From Planctomycetota bacterium (GTDB lineage Bacteria; Planctomycetota; Planctomycetia; Pirellulales; Pirellulaceae): 64,000 bases of DNA. The notes beneath the pieces are model-generated. The model was not told the DNA's origin. It was given only the letters and a program-made list of their open reading frames with translations, and did not search any database. The stretch is from positions 62,001 through 126,000 of the forward strand of contig CAUJHS010000090.1 of assembly GCA_963204915.1 (NCBI GenBank). The letters run 5' to 3'. A program made the position numbers and the translations under genes. Of the stretch, positions 8,479 to 18,165 are shown piece after piece. The stretch's first letter is position 1. Each line of letters starts with the position of its first letter.

Positions 8479-11418
8479 TTGCTCAAGTGCAAAAACATGC
8501 CTTTTCGTCGCTTGTTGGCGCGTCTTTCAAATCTGCGGCTGTTCGACGGTCGTTTAGCATCGAGTGAGCGTCCGCAGGGCATAGTCCGTCGATCATGGAC
8601 AATTGTCGCGACATCGCGGCGTACCGCCGTGAATTGTCTTGAAGAACGCTTGGCGCTTACCGTTGATTCAATCGATAAGCCGGCGATCTTTGACCGCGAC
8701 CACGCGTACGAACTGTTGAGTGATGGCGCACTAACTGAATCGGCAACATCCTCGAATGACGTTTTTGGCCTGGACGACGTTCGACGTACTTATGGCTTTT
8801 TAGGCGCCGAGCAAACCGTGGCGGTCATCGATTCGGGAATTGCCTACGATCATCCGGCCCTTGGCGGTGGGTTCGGCGGGAGCTACCGCGTGGTAGGCGG
8901 TTGGGATTTCGCGGAGAACGATGCAAATCCTTACGATGACGCACCAGGAGGATTTCACGGAACACACGTCGCTGGCGTGATTGCGAGTTCACATCTAGTC
9001 CATCAAGGCGTTGCGCCGGCAGTGGATTTAGTCGCCCTCCGAGTGTTCGACGATCAGGGTTACGGAGAAATCGCCTGGGTGGAACGAGCGCTGCGATGGG
9101 TCTATGACAACCGAAATTCGTTCGAGAATCCGATCACAGTTGTTAACTTGTCGTTAGGCGGAGACGCGAACGCCGCGGGACTATCCTTCGGAGAATTATT
9201 AGAAGACGAACTGTCGTTGCTTAGTTCCGCAGGGGTTTTCATTGTTGCATCCGCCGGCAATTCCTTCGCAAATACCAATTCGTCCGGACTGAATTTCCCC
9301 GCTTCAAGTTCATTCGTTACGCCAGTTGCGAGCGTCGACTCCAACGGATTACTGAGCAGTTACAGTCAGCGCGACCAACGTGTGCTTGCGGCGCCGGGTG
9401 AACGAATTACCAGTACCGTTCCAGATTTTGCCAAAAACTTGGACGGCGTTACGAATGACTTCGAAAGCTCCTCAGGCACAAGTATGGCCGCCCCGTACGT
9501 GGCGGGCGCTGGCGTCTTAGTGCGTGAAGCAATGCAACTTGCCGGCATTACCAGTATCGACGGCGACACGATCTACCATCATCTTCGTCAAACGGCCGAT
9601 AGTATCTTCGACCAGGCGACGAACGCGTATTATCACCGAATCAATATTGGTCGTGCCATTAACGCGCTCATGCCGCCGGACGATTTCGGTTCAAGTGCCG
9701 CTGATGCGGCATCGCTTGGCGTAATTGCTCAACAACACTCATTAACTGGTTTGTTGCATCGCAAGGACGATCAAGACTACTTCCAGTTCACTGCCGGAGA
9801 AACAGGCATCGCGCACCTAAGGGCGAGCGGAGATAATGGTCTTGTTACGGAATGGCGATTGGCGGACGGCGGGGCGCATCGTGACCCGGTTCTAACGTTT
9901 GAGGTAATCGCCGGCGCGACTTACACCATCGGTCTTGCATCGGCAGGCGAGACAGGACGTTACTCCATTGAGTTCGTACTAGAACCATCAAATGCAGTCA
10001 TCGACTGGGGAGCCGTTTCCTTTGCTCAATACACACATCAAGACTTTTCGCGTGGGGAATCTTGGCGCAAACTCGAGGCGATGCGCGACGGCGTCTTGAC
10101 CGTGCTGGCGAAGTTCGACCCTGGAGCTGCGTCCGCCGGCATTGAACTGTACGACGCTGCAGGTCAACTTGTCGCACGAGCTAACTCCGAACGTGGCAGC
10201 GAAAGGATTGATATTCCCACGTCAAAAGGAGAGCAATTTTCTATTCGAATCGTGGGAACAAACCCCAAAGTTGATTTGCAAATCCTAAATCTGGTTAACG
10301 CCGATGCAGGAGTAATTGACGTTTCGGGCGCCAGCAGCGATGACCGAATCGAGTTCTCAACGGGGTCGCACCATGAAATTGTCATCAATGGCGTACCCTA
10401 CTTGTTTGACGCCGATGACTATTCGCAAATTCGATTTCACGGAAACGAGGGAAACGACGAAATCACGCTGCACGGCACGAGCGATACAGAACAACTTGAT
10501 GCGAAGCCGGGCGAATCGACCTTATCAGGCGTTCGTTGGCGCATCGACATCGAGGGTATCGAGTCGTTAATCGTATTCGGCGGTGGTGGAAAGGATGTGG
10601 CCGTCGTGCGGGATTCTCCATCCAACGATCGGCTTTACGGGACGCCGACTGGGGTCCACCTCATAGGGGACGGATTTCGACACCAAGCCAACGGCTTTGC
10701 GACCGTCCAGATCGAAGCGTCATCCGGAAATGACTTGGCGTTTCTTACGGACTCATCAGGAGATGACATCCTTACGGCCCAACCAGATCGGATCACGCTT
10801 GAGGGAGCGGGCTATAAACTCGATGCACTCGGCTTCGATGGCGTTCGTGTCACGGCGACTCAAGGACAAGATAGCGCCGCGTTGTTCGATTCCAACGCCG
10901 CCGACCGCTTTTTTGCTCGCCCTGATATCGCATGGATGAGTGGACGCGGATACCTCAACTTTGTCATGGGATTTGATGTAGTGCATGCCTATGCATGGCA
11001 AGGTGGTTACGACATGGCATGGCTCTTCGATTCTCAACGCGATGACATCTTAATCGCAGCGCCGGGCGAAACGTCGCTCTCCAATAGCGAATACTCGCAT
11101 AAGGCTTCAGGTTTCGATGCAGTTCGTGTTGCATCCACCTCCGGAGGACATGACGTTGCGCTGTTTGCCCGGGAAACCGGAGATACCTTCGCCGTTTCTG
11201 ATCGTGAGGCAGTAAAGAGCGGACCAAGTGGGTTAACTTTGGCGTTGGGCTTTCCGTATGTCAGGGAGGATCAAACCGCCACCATTCATCGTGCAGTGTT
11301 CGATAGGATGGAATTGAGAAATGAGCTCGGCACGATAACAACTTTAACCGTATTCCAGCACAAGTCTCCCGAAACTGTGTTGGCGGCCGATTTGCTTTTT
11401 GATGAGTTGGGCGCCTGA
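8479..11418 (+). CDS. Exported subtilisin-family (S8) protease with C-terminal repeats
   Basis: The N-terminus is basic and carries a planctomycete-type export leader with the core LEERLAL near residue 55. The translation start is TTG 8479 or, more conventionally, ATG 8497. The catalytic triad is clear: Asp in VAVIDSGIAYDHP (~118), His in FHGTHVAGV (~163) and Ser in SGTSMAAPYVAGA (~335). The oxyanion region is IVASAGNSF. A PPC-like beta domain follows (~405-500). Residues ~680-920 hold at least four ~60-residue repeats with the consensus DxAxLxDSxxDDxLxAxP...GFDxVxA. The enzyme should act at or outside the cell surface, and the repeats probably bind or anchor it. Confidence 0.85.
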   Translation: MLKCKNMPFRRLLARLSNLRLFDGRLASSERPQGIVRRSWTIVATSRRTAVNCLEERLALTVDSIDKPAIFDRDHAYELLSDGALTESATSSNDVFGLDDVRRTYGFLGAEQTVAVIDSGIAYDHPALGGGFGGSYRVVGGWDFAENDANPYDDAPGGFHGTHVAGVIASSHLVHQGVAPAVDLVALRVFDDQGYGEIAWVERALRWVYDNRNSFENPITVVNLSLGGDANAAGLSFGELLEDELSLLSSAGVFIVASAGNSFANTNSSGLNFPASSSFVTPVASVDSNGLLSSYSQRDQRVLAAPGERITSTVPDFAKNLDGVTNDFESSSGTSMAAPYVAGAGVLVREAMQLAGITSIDGDTIYHHLRQTADSIFDQATNAYYHRINIGRAINALMPPDDFGSSAADAASLGVIAQQHSLTGLLHRKDDQDYFQFTAGETGIAHLRASGDNGLVTEWRLADGGAHRDPVLTFEVIAGATYTIGLASAGETGRYSIEFVLEPSNAVIDWGAVSFAQYTHQDFSRGESWRKLEAMRDGVLTVLAKFDPGAASAGIELYDAAGQLVARANSERGSERIDIPTSKGEQFSIRIVGTNPKVDLQILNLVNADAGVIDVSGASSDDRIEFSTGSHHEIVINGVPYLFDADDYSQIRFHGNEGNDEITLHGTSDTEQLDAKPGESTLSGVRWRIDIEGIESLIVFGGGGKDVAVVRDSPSNDRLYGTPTGVHLIGDGFRHQANGFATVQIEASSGNDLAFLTDSSGDDILTAQPDRITLEGAGYKLDALGFDGVRVTATQGQDSAALFDSNAADRFFARPDIAWMSGRGYLNFVMGFDVVHAYAWQGGYDMAWLFDSQRDDILIAAPGETSLSNSEYSHKASGFDAVRVASTSGGHDVALFARETGDTFAVSDREAVKSGPSGLTLALGFPYVREDQTATIHRAVFDRMELRNELGTITTLTVFQHKSPETVLAADLLFDELGA

Positions 11419-11433
11419 TCGCTTCATATCCGA

Positions 11434-12420
11434 TTAATAGTCAAACCCTCGGACAGCATGTGGCTGATAAGGTGATTCTAAAGCTGCAATTTCCTCAATA
11501 CTCAATTGCAAATCGACTGCCTGAATGGCGGCGTCAAGATGTTCCAACTTGGTTGCACCAATAATCGGCGCGGTGATCGCAGGCTTGGCAAGGAGCCACG
11601 CAATGGCAACCTGTGCCGGCTCGAGTGATCGATCGGCTGCGACCCGACGCGTAGCCTCCACTACGTCCCAGTCGGCTGGATGATCGTATAAATCCCGCGC
11701 GAAGTGATCTGACTGAGCGCGTTTGGTTGATGCGACATCGTCCGGCTTAGTTCGCGTTCCAGCGAGCAAGCCGCGCGCGAGCGGCGACCATGGTATCACC
11801 GCGACTTGATCCTCTTGGCAGAGCGGAATCATTTCCCGCTCTTCTTCTCGGTAAATCAGGTTATAGTGGTTCTGCATGGCGACGAATCGCGACAAACCAC
11901 GCTGTTCCGAGAAAGCCATTGCCTTGGCGAATCGCCACGCTGCGGTAGAACTTGCCCCAATGTAGCGAACCTTTCCTTGACGAACGAGTTGATCCAAAGC
12001 TTCAAGCGTTTCATCAATGGGCGTGAAAGGGTCGAATCGATGAAGGTAGTAAAGATCGATCGTTTCGAAACCCAAGCGGCGCAGACTCGCTTCACACCCT
12101 TGCTGAATATGCTTACGCGATAAACCAGACATATTAGGTCCTGGCCCCATCGCGTTAAAAACTTTCGTCGCCACGACACATTCTTCACGGTTCGCATACT
12201 TGCGAATCGCATTTCCCGTCACGACCTCGCTTACACCTAGCGAGTACATATCCGCTGTATCGAAGAAATTAATGCCATGCTCGATGGCCGTGCGAAAAAA
12301 GGGCTGGGCGGCGGATTCATCTAGCACCCAAGGACGCCACTGGGGGTCTCCATAACTCATGCACCCCAAACAAAGCCGCGAAATCTTAACTCCAGTTCGG
12401 CCGAGAAATGTAAATTTCAT
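11434..12420 (-). CDS. Aldo/keto reductase
   Basis: This is a 328-residue (beta/alpha)8 NADPH-dependent oxidoreductase. It starts with MKFTFLGRTGVKISRLCLG and shows the catalytic set: Asp and Tyr in NFFDTADMYSLG, Lys in VVATKVF and His in LYYLHRFDP. The region WSPLARGLLAG and the C-terminal GATKLEHLDAA are typical of the cofactor-binding side. It resembles the YajO/YhdN-like group that reduces small aldehydes or ketones. The precise substrate is unknown. It converges on the protease gene with a 15-bp gap and is otherwise monocistronic. Confidence 0.9.
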   Translation of the reverse strand: MKFTFLGRTGVKISRLCLGCMSYGDPQWRPWVLDESAAQPFFRTAIEHGINFFDTADMYSLGVSEVVTGNAIRKYANREECVVATKVFNAMGPGPNMSGLSRKHIQQGCEASLRRLGFETIDLYYLHRFDPFTPIDETLEALDQLVRQGKVRYIGASSTAAWRFAKAMAFSEQRGLSRFVAMQNHYNLIYREEEREMIPLCQEDQVAVIPWSPLARGLLAGTRTKPDDVASTKRAQSDHFARDLYDHPADWDVVEATRRVAADRSLEPAQVAIAWLLAKPAITAPIIGATKLEHLDAAIQAVDLQLSIEEIAALESPYQPHAVRGFDY

Positions 12421-12638
12421 CGCGTTCGCTTTCCAACGAGATTTGAGACATCATCATGTCGCGAACCAACCTGTGCTGCAACAAACCGAACTACCTCGCG
12501 TCGAGCCCCCGTCGTAAGCCACTTTCATCGGGGCCAGCATTGTGCGAAGCACAACGAAGCATGGACGAATGACAAGAGGGGTTGGGCGTCCTTTGAATGA
12601 GGCAGGCAATGATTACGTGGGGGGCTAGCGCTGGCAAA

Positions 12639-13772
12639 CTAAGCAATTTGCAATAGACCTCCATTGCGAACGGCGCGCTCGTTCGCGATGAGCGAGCGTC
12701 GTTCCCAACTCGGATCCATCAATTGATAATGCACATTGCGTTGACGCGGTACAAAACCAAGTTCTTCAATTGCCTCTCTAATTTCATGCAGCGTAAGAAA
12801 ATGAACCGTTCCCGCCTCGGCCACGACATTTTCTTCAATCATTAAACTGCCCATATCGTTAGCGCCGAACAGCAATCCCAATTGACCGATCTTCAAACCC
12901 TGTGTGACCCAACTCGACTGTATATTTACAAAGTTATCTAAATAGAGCCGAGCCACAGCTTGCGTCTTGAGATACTCAAACGAGCCGGCCGGCGGAACCT
13001 GGGCCATTTGTGTATTCTCAGGTTGAAACGTCCAACAAATAAAGGCTGTGAAACCGCGAGTTTCGTCCTGGAGTTGACGCAACCGTTCGAGGTGTTCAAT
13101 ACGTTCCGCGAGGGTTTCGACGTGGCCAAACATCATCGTCGCCGAACTTCGTCCACCCAACTCGTGCCACACACGCATCACCTTGAGCCAGTCGTCAGCG
13201 AGGACTTTCCCACGGGTGATAGCTTTCCTCACACGATCAACGAGGATCTCGGCGCCGCCGCCAGGAATACTGCCCAGACCAGCGTTTTTGAGTCGTTCCA
13301 ACACCGTTCCAATGGATAGCCTATTGACTTTGGTAAAGTGATGAAGTTCCGGCGGGCTAAATCCGTGGATGTTGACTTGCGGAAAACGTTGCTTGATGTC
13401 GGAAAGGAGTTCTTCATACCATTCAAGCTTAAACTCGGGATGTAAGCCGCCCTGCATCAGGATCTGATCGCCGCCAAGGGCCACGGTTTCCTCAACTTTT
13501 GACAGCAATTCGGCGCGCGGCAGAACGTAACCCTCGCCACTTTTCGGAGTACGATAGAATGCGCAGAAGTCGCACACGGCCGTACAAATGTTCGTGTAGT
13601 TAATGTTTCGATCGATATTATATGTGCGATAATTTTCCGGATGCATCCGCCGTGCTACGAAGTCGGCTGCACGTCCGATCTCGGGCAAATCGTGCGATTC
13701 TAGCAGCGCTAACCCTTCGTCGGCTGAAATGCGATCGCCAGCGACGGCCTTATCGAGAATTTTCGCAATCAT
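12639..13772 (-). CDS. mqnC: Cyclic dehypoxanthinyl futalosine synthase
   Basis: This is a radical SAM enzyme of the futalosine route to menaquinone. It cyclises dehypoxanthinyl futalosine to the cyclic product. The cluster motif is CTAVCDFCAF (CxxxCxxC), preceded by YNIDRNINYTNIC, which is highly characteristic of MqnC. ILMQGGLHPEF and IPGGGAEIL are further family signatures. An upstream in-frame TTG (13781) exists, but ATG 13772 is the better start. The gene overlaps the end of mqnA by 23 bp, so the two are probably translationally coupled. The remaining pathway genes (mqnB, mqnD, mqnE) are not in the window. Confidence 0.93.
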   Translation of the reverse strand: MIAKILDKAVAGDRISADEGLALLESHDLPEIGRAADFVARRMHPENYRTYNIDRNINYTNICTAVCDFCAFYRTPKSGEGYVLPRAELLSKVEETVALGGDQILMQGGLHPEFKLEWYEELLSDIKQRFPQVNIHGFSPPELHHFTKVNRLSIGTVLERLKNAGLGSIPGGGAEILVDRVRKAITRGKVLADDWLKVMRVWHELGGRSSATMMFGHVETLAERIEHLERLRQLQDETRGFTAFICWTFQPENTQMAQVPPAGSFEYLKTQAVARLYLDNFVNIQSSWVTQGLKIGQLGLLFGANDMGSLMIEENVVAEAGTVHFLTLHEIREAIEELGFVPRQRNVHYQLMDPSWERRSLIANERAVRNGGLLQIA

Positions 13773-14562
13773 GGAAACCAAAATCGAAAGTGGCAGGCGC
13801 CAATCCCAACCGGGCGGCGTGCGAAGAAAAAAGTTGTAGCCCTTGTTGTTCGCGCGGGCCGAGATAAAAGTACAAGTTATCGCGCAAATACGTCAGACAT
13901 TCGTCAAACGACAGCCCAGCGCGAGGCGCCTCATGCGCCGCAATCTCGGACAAATGTGCGATTCCCTCGTCACGCGCCTCACGAAGCGCCAAGTCTAAAC
14001 CACCCAAATCCGCACCAGCGCGGGTCGTCCACATGGCGAACACAAATGGCAAACGTGACCAACGACGCCATTCTTCCCCTAAATCCCACTCGGCCAAGAA
14101 ACCTGCAGGCGGGCGCATTGCACGATCTCCAATCAGGAGTACGGCGTCGGTTGTTGTTTCTTCCGCTCGCACACCGATCGGCAACGGGGAAAGAATCGGA
14201 CGTTGGCCATAGCGTTGCTCAAGTAAAATTTGTACCAATGCGGCGCTCGTCCGTGAACCTTCGTCAAGCGCAAGCGACCGAATTTGAGCAGGATGCGTGC
14301 GGCTAAATAGTTTCACACTCATGACGGGGCCGCGACATGCGATACACGCATCCGATACGATGACGTACGATGGATCTTGCATAAACTCAATCGACGGAAT
14401 GAGAGCAACATCGAGCTCTCCCAACGCGAGACGATCGGCAAGCCGGCTTGGTAAGTCGTAAATAATCTCGGTATACGGTGCAATCCGGTCGAGCCCGAAC
14501 ACCAGCGGTTTGGTGTTAAGGTACGAAACAGCACCAATGCGGATTTTATTCAGGTAGGACAT
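13750..14562 (-). CDS. mqnA: Chorismate dehydratase
   Basis: The 270-residue protein belongs to the periplasmic-binding-protein-like MqnA/MqnD fold and would convert chorismate to 3-[(1-carboxyvinyl)oxy]benzoate, the first futalosine-pathway step. Diagnostic segments are IRIGAVSYLNTKPLVFGL at the N-terminus, LGELDVALIPSIE, and SLALDEGSRTSAALVQILL. The C-terminal LSFDECLTYLRDNLYFYLG also fits the family. It lies upstream of mqnC and overlaps its start. Presence of the pair implies menaquinone as the respiratory quinone, which fits the nuo genes downstream in the window. Confidence 0.93.
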   Translation of the reverse strand: MSYLNKIRIGAVSYLNTKPLVFGLDRIAPYTEIIYDLPSRLADRLALGELDVALIPSIEFMQDPSYVIVSDACIACRGPVMSVKLFSRTHPAQIRSLALDEGSRTSAALVQILLEQRYGQRPILSPLPIGVRAEETTTDAVLLIGDRAMRPPAGFLAEWDLGEEWRRWSRLPFVFAMWTTRAGADLGGLDLALREARDEGIAHLSEIAAHEAPRAGLSFDECLTYLRDNLYFYLGPREQQGLQLFSSHAARLGLAPATFDFGFHDCENSR

Positions 14563-14706
14563 CGCGTCACATACCTACGCAGCGCCTCGATCGAGACTCG
14601 CCCGTAGAAGAAAGCAATTTATAGGGATTATAGCGCGACCCTCGGACGCCGCAAAGACGACGCATGCCGAGTCATTCAACGCAAGAACCGCACGCCGCAA
14701 CAATAA

Positions 14707-15438
14707 TTAACGCTCGTATCCGGAAGGCTCCAGTCCTCGCCATGGTTCAAGCAGCGGGGCGACAACACTCACCGGTTCACGCGTCATCGGATGGTTGAAG
14801 GTAATCGATCTGGCGTGCAACCCGATCCATTGCTGTCGTTCGTCGTCGGTCTTAGGACCAAAGTTACGTGTAGAACCGTAAAGCCCATCCCCCAGAATAG
14901 GGAAACCACGAGTTGCGGCTTGAACTCGTATCTGATGTGTTCGGCCTGTCTCCAGCTCAATTTCCAACCATGTCAGTTCCTGGGTCGATTGGATTACTTG
15001 ATATTTGAGAATTGCAGGTTTTCCTTCGGGATGCTCACTTGGCACAAGTTCAGCTTTCGCTTCACCTGGCGTTTTTCGATGAAAATCGCTCCAAACGCCA
15101 ACGTCTGGTGTCACGCGACCTTGAACAATCGCCCAGTACGTTTTTCGCACCATCCGTCCTTCAAATTGTTCACATAAGCGCCGCGTTGCGCGCACGTGTC
15201 TTGCTAAGAGAATCACGCCGGAAACTGGACGGTCCAAACGGTGGGGGACCCCCAGATATATATTCCCTTCTTTACCTTCACGGTGCTTGATGAAACGCTT
15301 GAAACGAACCTCCAAGCTATCGACGCCCGGTGGACCCTGAGTTAGCAGTCCGCCAGGCTTCAATACCGCAAAACAAGGCCCCTCGTCATACAACAACTCA
15401 AAACCTTCGCGCTCAAACGTTGGATTGTGAGAATTCAC
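14707..15438 (-). CDS. RluA-family pseudouridine synthase
   Basis: This 243-residue enzyme isomerises uridine in rRNA or tRNA. The catalytic motif is PHRLDRPVSGV with the catalytic Asp. Other RluA-family landmarks are KPGGLLTQGP near the N-terminus, KTYWAIVQG, ETGRTHQIRVQ and GLHARSITFNHP. There is no S4 domain and no N-terminal extension, like RluA or TruC rather than RluC/D. The target position is unknown. Its start overlaps the stop of anmK by 4 bp, so it is the last gene of the minus-strand run that begins near 21.6 kb. Confidence 0.88.
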   Translation of the reverse strand: MNSHNPTFEREGFELLYDEGPCFAVLKPGGLLTQGPPGVDSLEVRFKRFIKHREGKEGNIYLGVPHRLDRPVSGVILLARHVRATRRLCEQFEGRMVRKTYWAIVQGRVTPDVGVWSDFHRKTPGEAKAELVPSEHPEGKPAILKYQVIQSTQELTWLEIELETGRTHQIRVQAATRGFPILGDGLYGSTRNFGPKTDDERQQWIGLHARSITFNHPMTREPVSVVAPLLEPWRGLEPSGYER

Positions 15439-16562
15439 ACGTCCTCCTTCGTCCCTTGAACCTCATCAAGAGACAACGTTCTCGCTGTAAGGACACCGCC
15501 GCAAGTTGCATGACGACAACCGGTCGTGGTAGTGATTGATGTACTAAGCCCGCGCAAACGCCGAACGGCAAGCCATGCGAAACACTCCGCTTCGAGTAGG
15601 TCGGGATTTCTTCCTAGTTCTGAGATGTTTCGCACTTCTGGAAAACCCCCACGCAACAGATGCGTGACTAACGGATGTTTGGCGCCTCCTCCGCATAACC
15701 AAAGGCATTTGGGAACATCGGGAAACTGGTGACAAAGCCGCACTACCGATTCCGACGTAATGGCGCACAACGTCGCCGCGGCATCGCAAAGCGAAAGGTT
15801 CGATTCTTCAACAAGTTGCAGAATTGCCTGGAAGTCAAATCGATCAACCGATTTGGGCATAGGCATCGAAAAAAACGGCATTTGTAATGCCCGCTCTACG
15901 ACGGAAAGATTCACGCAGCCAGAATTTGCTACGGCGCCATCCTTGTCAAACTGGGTGCCGGTTTTTCGAGCGATCCATTGATCAAGCAAACCACAACCAG
16001 GGCCAGCATCAGAGGCGTACATCTCGTCCGCCGCCCCGATCCATGTAACATTGCTGACGCCGCCGATATTCAACACGGCGACCGGCTTGGCTTGGCTGGC
16101 TAACATCGCTTGGTGGAAAAGAGGCGCCAAGGGCGCTCCCTGTCCTCCGGCAGCCAGATCTCGGCGGCGGAAATCGGAAACAACCGGGACACCAGTGAGT
16201 TCGGCAAGCGTTGAACTGTCGCCAATTTGAAGACTTAATCCTTCCGACGGAGCATGCCGTAATGTATGACCGTGAAACCCAATAACTGCGACCGATGAGG
16301 ATTCAACTGCCGTTATCTTGAGAAGTTCTCGCGCAGCCGCAGCATGCAATTCGGTCAATTCCTTTTCCAACCTAAGGATGTCAATAAGTGCGAGGTCATA
16401 TTGCGCGGCGTTGAGTAGTCGTATTCGAAATGCAGGCGCGTAGGGTCGAGTAAAACCAGCAATGTGCTCAATACTATTAACGCCATCCGTCCGAATTAGG
16501 GCGGCGTCCACACCATCGCATGACGTGCCGCTCATCAGGCCTAGTGCCACAAGCATGGACAT
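15435..16562 (-). CDS. anmK: Anhydro-N-acetylmuramic acid kinase
   Basis: The 375-residue sugar kinase phosphorylates and hydrolyses 1,6-anhydro-MurNAc to MurNAc-6-phosphate in cell-wall recycling. The signature LGLMSGTSCDGVDAALI sits at the N-terminus. GFHGHTLRHAPSEG, PVVSDFRRRDLAAGGQGAPL and LNIGGVSNVTWI follow as in other AnmK proteins, and CGGGAKHPLV is in the C-terminal half. It lies 14 bp downstream of an amidohydrolase-like gene. Its presence suggests peptidoglycan turnover products are salvaged, of interest for a planctomycete. Confidence 0.92.
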   Translation of the reverse strand: MSMLVALGLMSGTSCDGVDAALIRTDGVNSIEHIAGFTRPYAPAFRIRLLNAAQYDLALIDILRLEKELTELHAAAARELLKITAVESSSVAVIGFHGHTLRHAPSEGLSLQIGDSSTLAELTGVPVVSDFRRRDLAAGGQGAPLAPLFHQAMLASQAKPVAVLNIGGVSNVTWIGAADEMYASDAGPGCGLLDQWIARKTGTQFDKDGAVANSGCVNLSVVERALQMPFFSMPMPKSVDRFDFQAILQLVEESNLSLCDAAATLCAITSESVVRLCHQFPDVPKCLWLCGGGAKHPLVTHLLRGGFPEVRNISELGRNPDLLEAECFAWLAVRRLRGLSTSITTTTGCRHATCGGVLTARTLSLDEVQGTKEDV

Positions 16563-16576
16563 TTGTCGTTGTTTCT

Positions 16577-17368
16577 CTATCCTCCATTTGCAGCATTACA
16601 AATTGTCGCCGCGTTTTCCCGCTGGATAGCTCGCAATTGTACAGCGCCTAGTTCGGACTCTCGCAGCTTAAGTCGAGCCGCATCGAAGTAAAAAAAGGGG
16701 AAATGAGACCCGAAGACAATGTAATTCAATGGAACGGTCTTGAGGAGATTCTCCAACGCCCCAACTCCCTCAAGCATTGCGATGTCGAACGACGCCCGAC
16801 CTGTCGCCGCCAATTGGTCGATCGTTTCAGCGCGGATACTTTTCATCCCGTTGAGGATCATTATCTTCAACTTTGGATGTTCCCTGAGTTGGTCAATCAA
16901 TGGCTCGACGTCGACCGTCGGGACTCGCGCCAAAGGACTCTGCGTGCGTTCATCCTCCATTTGTACGACCACTTGCACCAGCAGTTCTTGTGCGGCGGCA
17001 ATCGCAAGCAGGTCGGAGGAACGTTTGTCGCTCAAGTCATATCCGTGATAACCTGGATGCAGCCGTATTCCAGGCATTTTATGCACTTCGACACATCGTC
17101 GCAGATCTTCCTCCCAGTCGGGCAACAGCGGATTTATCGAGCCAAATGGAACAAGTAAATTCGGCGCTTCACGGAGGCATTCCTCCACTAAGACCGCATT
17201 TACATGAACTAAGTCTTTGTGAAAAAGTCCATCGAAACTTCCGACCCAAGCTTGCGTCACTCGCATTTCGCGCAGCTTAGACACCAGGCGCGAGGTGTCA
17301 CCATGCGGTAATCGCCGAAAGGGCCAATGTCCCAAGGATACATTGCAGTCAGTCAGTTCATCATTCAC
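16577..17368 (-). CDS. Amidohydrolase-like protein lacking the HxH metal motif
   Basis: This is a 263-residue TIM-barrel protein similar in design to its upstream neighbour. The N-terminal strand reads DCNVSLGHWPFRR, so the usual first-strand HxH pair is absent. Later elements persist: PGIRLHPGYHGYDL, and IVFGSHFPFFYF, where the canonical final Asp position reads differently. It may therefore bind metal differently or be a non-catalytic partner of the next enzyme. Its start overlaps the preceding gene's stop by 4 bp, implying coupled translation. Substrate unknown. Confidence 0.7.
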   Translation of the reverse strand: MNDELTDCNVSLGHWPFRRLPHGDTSRLVSKLREMRVTQAWVGSFDGLFHKDLVHVNAVLVEECLREAPNLLVPFGSINPLLPDWEEDLRRCVEVHKMPGIRLHPGYHGYDLSDKRSSDLLAIAAAQELLVQVVVQMEDERTQSPLARVPTVDVEPLIDQLREHPKLKIMILNGMKSIRAETIDQLAATGRASFDIAMLEGVGALENLLKTVPLNYIVFGSHFPFFYFDAARLKLRESELGAVQLRAIQRENAATICNAANGG

Positions 17369-18165
17369 GGCTCAATTCCCTTATCCATTAATATGGGAGT
17401 CAATAGCCGTTTGAGGTTCTCCCCTAGAATCTTTCGTTTGAGATTTACGGGAATGTCGGCGCCCTCGACTTTTGCAAGTTGCGATGCGAAACTTCGGCCG
17501 CCAACATCGCTACCGTAAAGAATCCGTTCCGCGCCAAGTTCACGAACTGCCATTTCGACCATGCCGGCGGTTGGATCAGATCCGCCAAGGCCGATCCACA
17601 CACGCGGCGAACTACGGACCGCGCGAATGCCCCACTCCCAGTCGCCTCCCGTATGCCCGCAAATGAATGTAGCGTGGGGGTGTCGCGCCGCCAATTGCAC
17701 GAGATCTTCCGGAGTTGATTCTCCAGGAAGATTTCCTCCGGCTTTTCGCCAAGTGTGTTGAAAAATGACGGCTCGTAGTTCTGATGCGCGATGCACGATT
17801 GGGTCCAACCGCACATCGCTGCAGCGCGTCGCCACCCAAAGTTTAACGCCGACTAATGGCCCGTCCCGCACACAACGGTTGAGTTCGTCTAAAGATTCGT
17901 CTGCGAAATTGGGATTTAGGTAAGCAAAGCCCAAAGCCCGGTCAGACCAGTGCTGAAGCGCTTCGATCACTTGATCATTTTGTCGCCGGAATTCAGCGGG
18001 AGTAGGGTTCAACGACCACGGATACCCCATAAAGAAAACGAGCCGCTCAATACCCATGCGATCTGCATACCGCATTAGTCTGGAGATTCGCTCGTGAGGT
18101 GTGTCTCCGACAACCCCTGAAAGGTGACAGTGTAGATCCCAAATCATCGGAAGATTTCGAATCAA
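17365..18165 (-). CDS. Metal-dependent amidohydrolase (TIM barrel)
   Basis: The 266-residue protein carries the first-strand DLHCHLS (HxH) motif, a later ICGHTGGDW and the final-strand ILYGSDVGG with the catalytic Asp. These are the amidohydrolase-2 superfamily metal ligands. An internal Met at 18147 (MIWDLHCHL) is an equally plausible start, but the upstream start gives a 4-bp overlap with the SDR gene. Enzymes of this group hydrolyse or decarboxylate small carboxylates or lactones. Sitting between a sugar-type dehydrogenase and a paired degenerate paralogue, it probably acts in a sugar-acid or lactone pathway; that is inference. Confidence 0.78.
   Translation of the reverse strand: MIRNLPMIWDLHCHLSGVVGDTPHERISRLMRYADRMGIERLVFFMGYPWSLNPTPAEFRRQNDQVIEALQHWSDRALGFAYLNPNFADESLDELNRCVRDGPLVGVKLWVATRCSDVRLDPIVHRASELRAVIFQHTWRKAGGNLPGESTPEDLVQLAARHPHATFICGHTGGDWEWGIRAVRSSPRVWIGLGGSDPTAGMVEMAVRELGAERILYGSDVGGRSFASQLAKVEGADIPVNLKRKILGENLKRLLTPILMDKGIEP

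Noticed and set aside
8193-8567. Plus-strand frame before the subtilase
   Set aside because: It runs into the protease gene in another frame, with no start context and no recognisable sequence.
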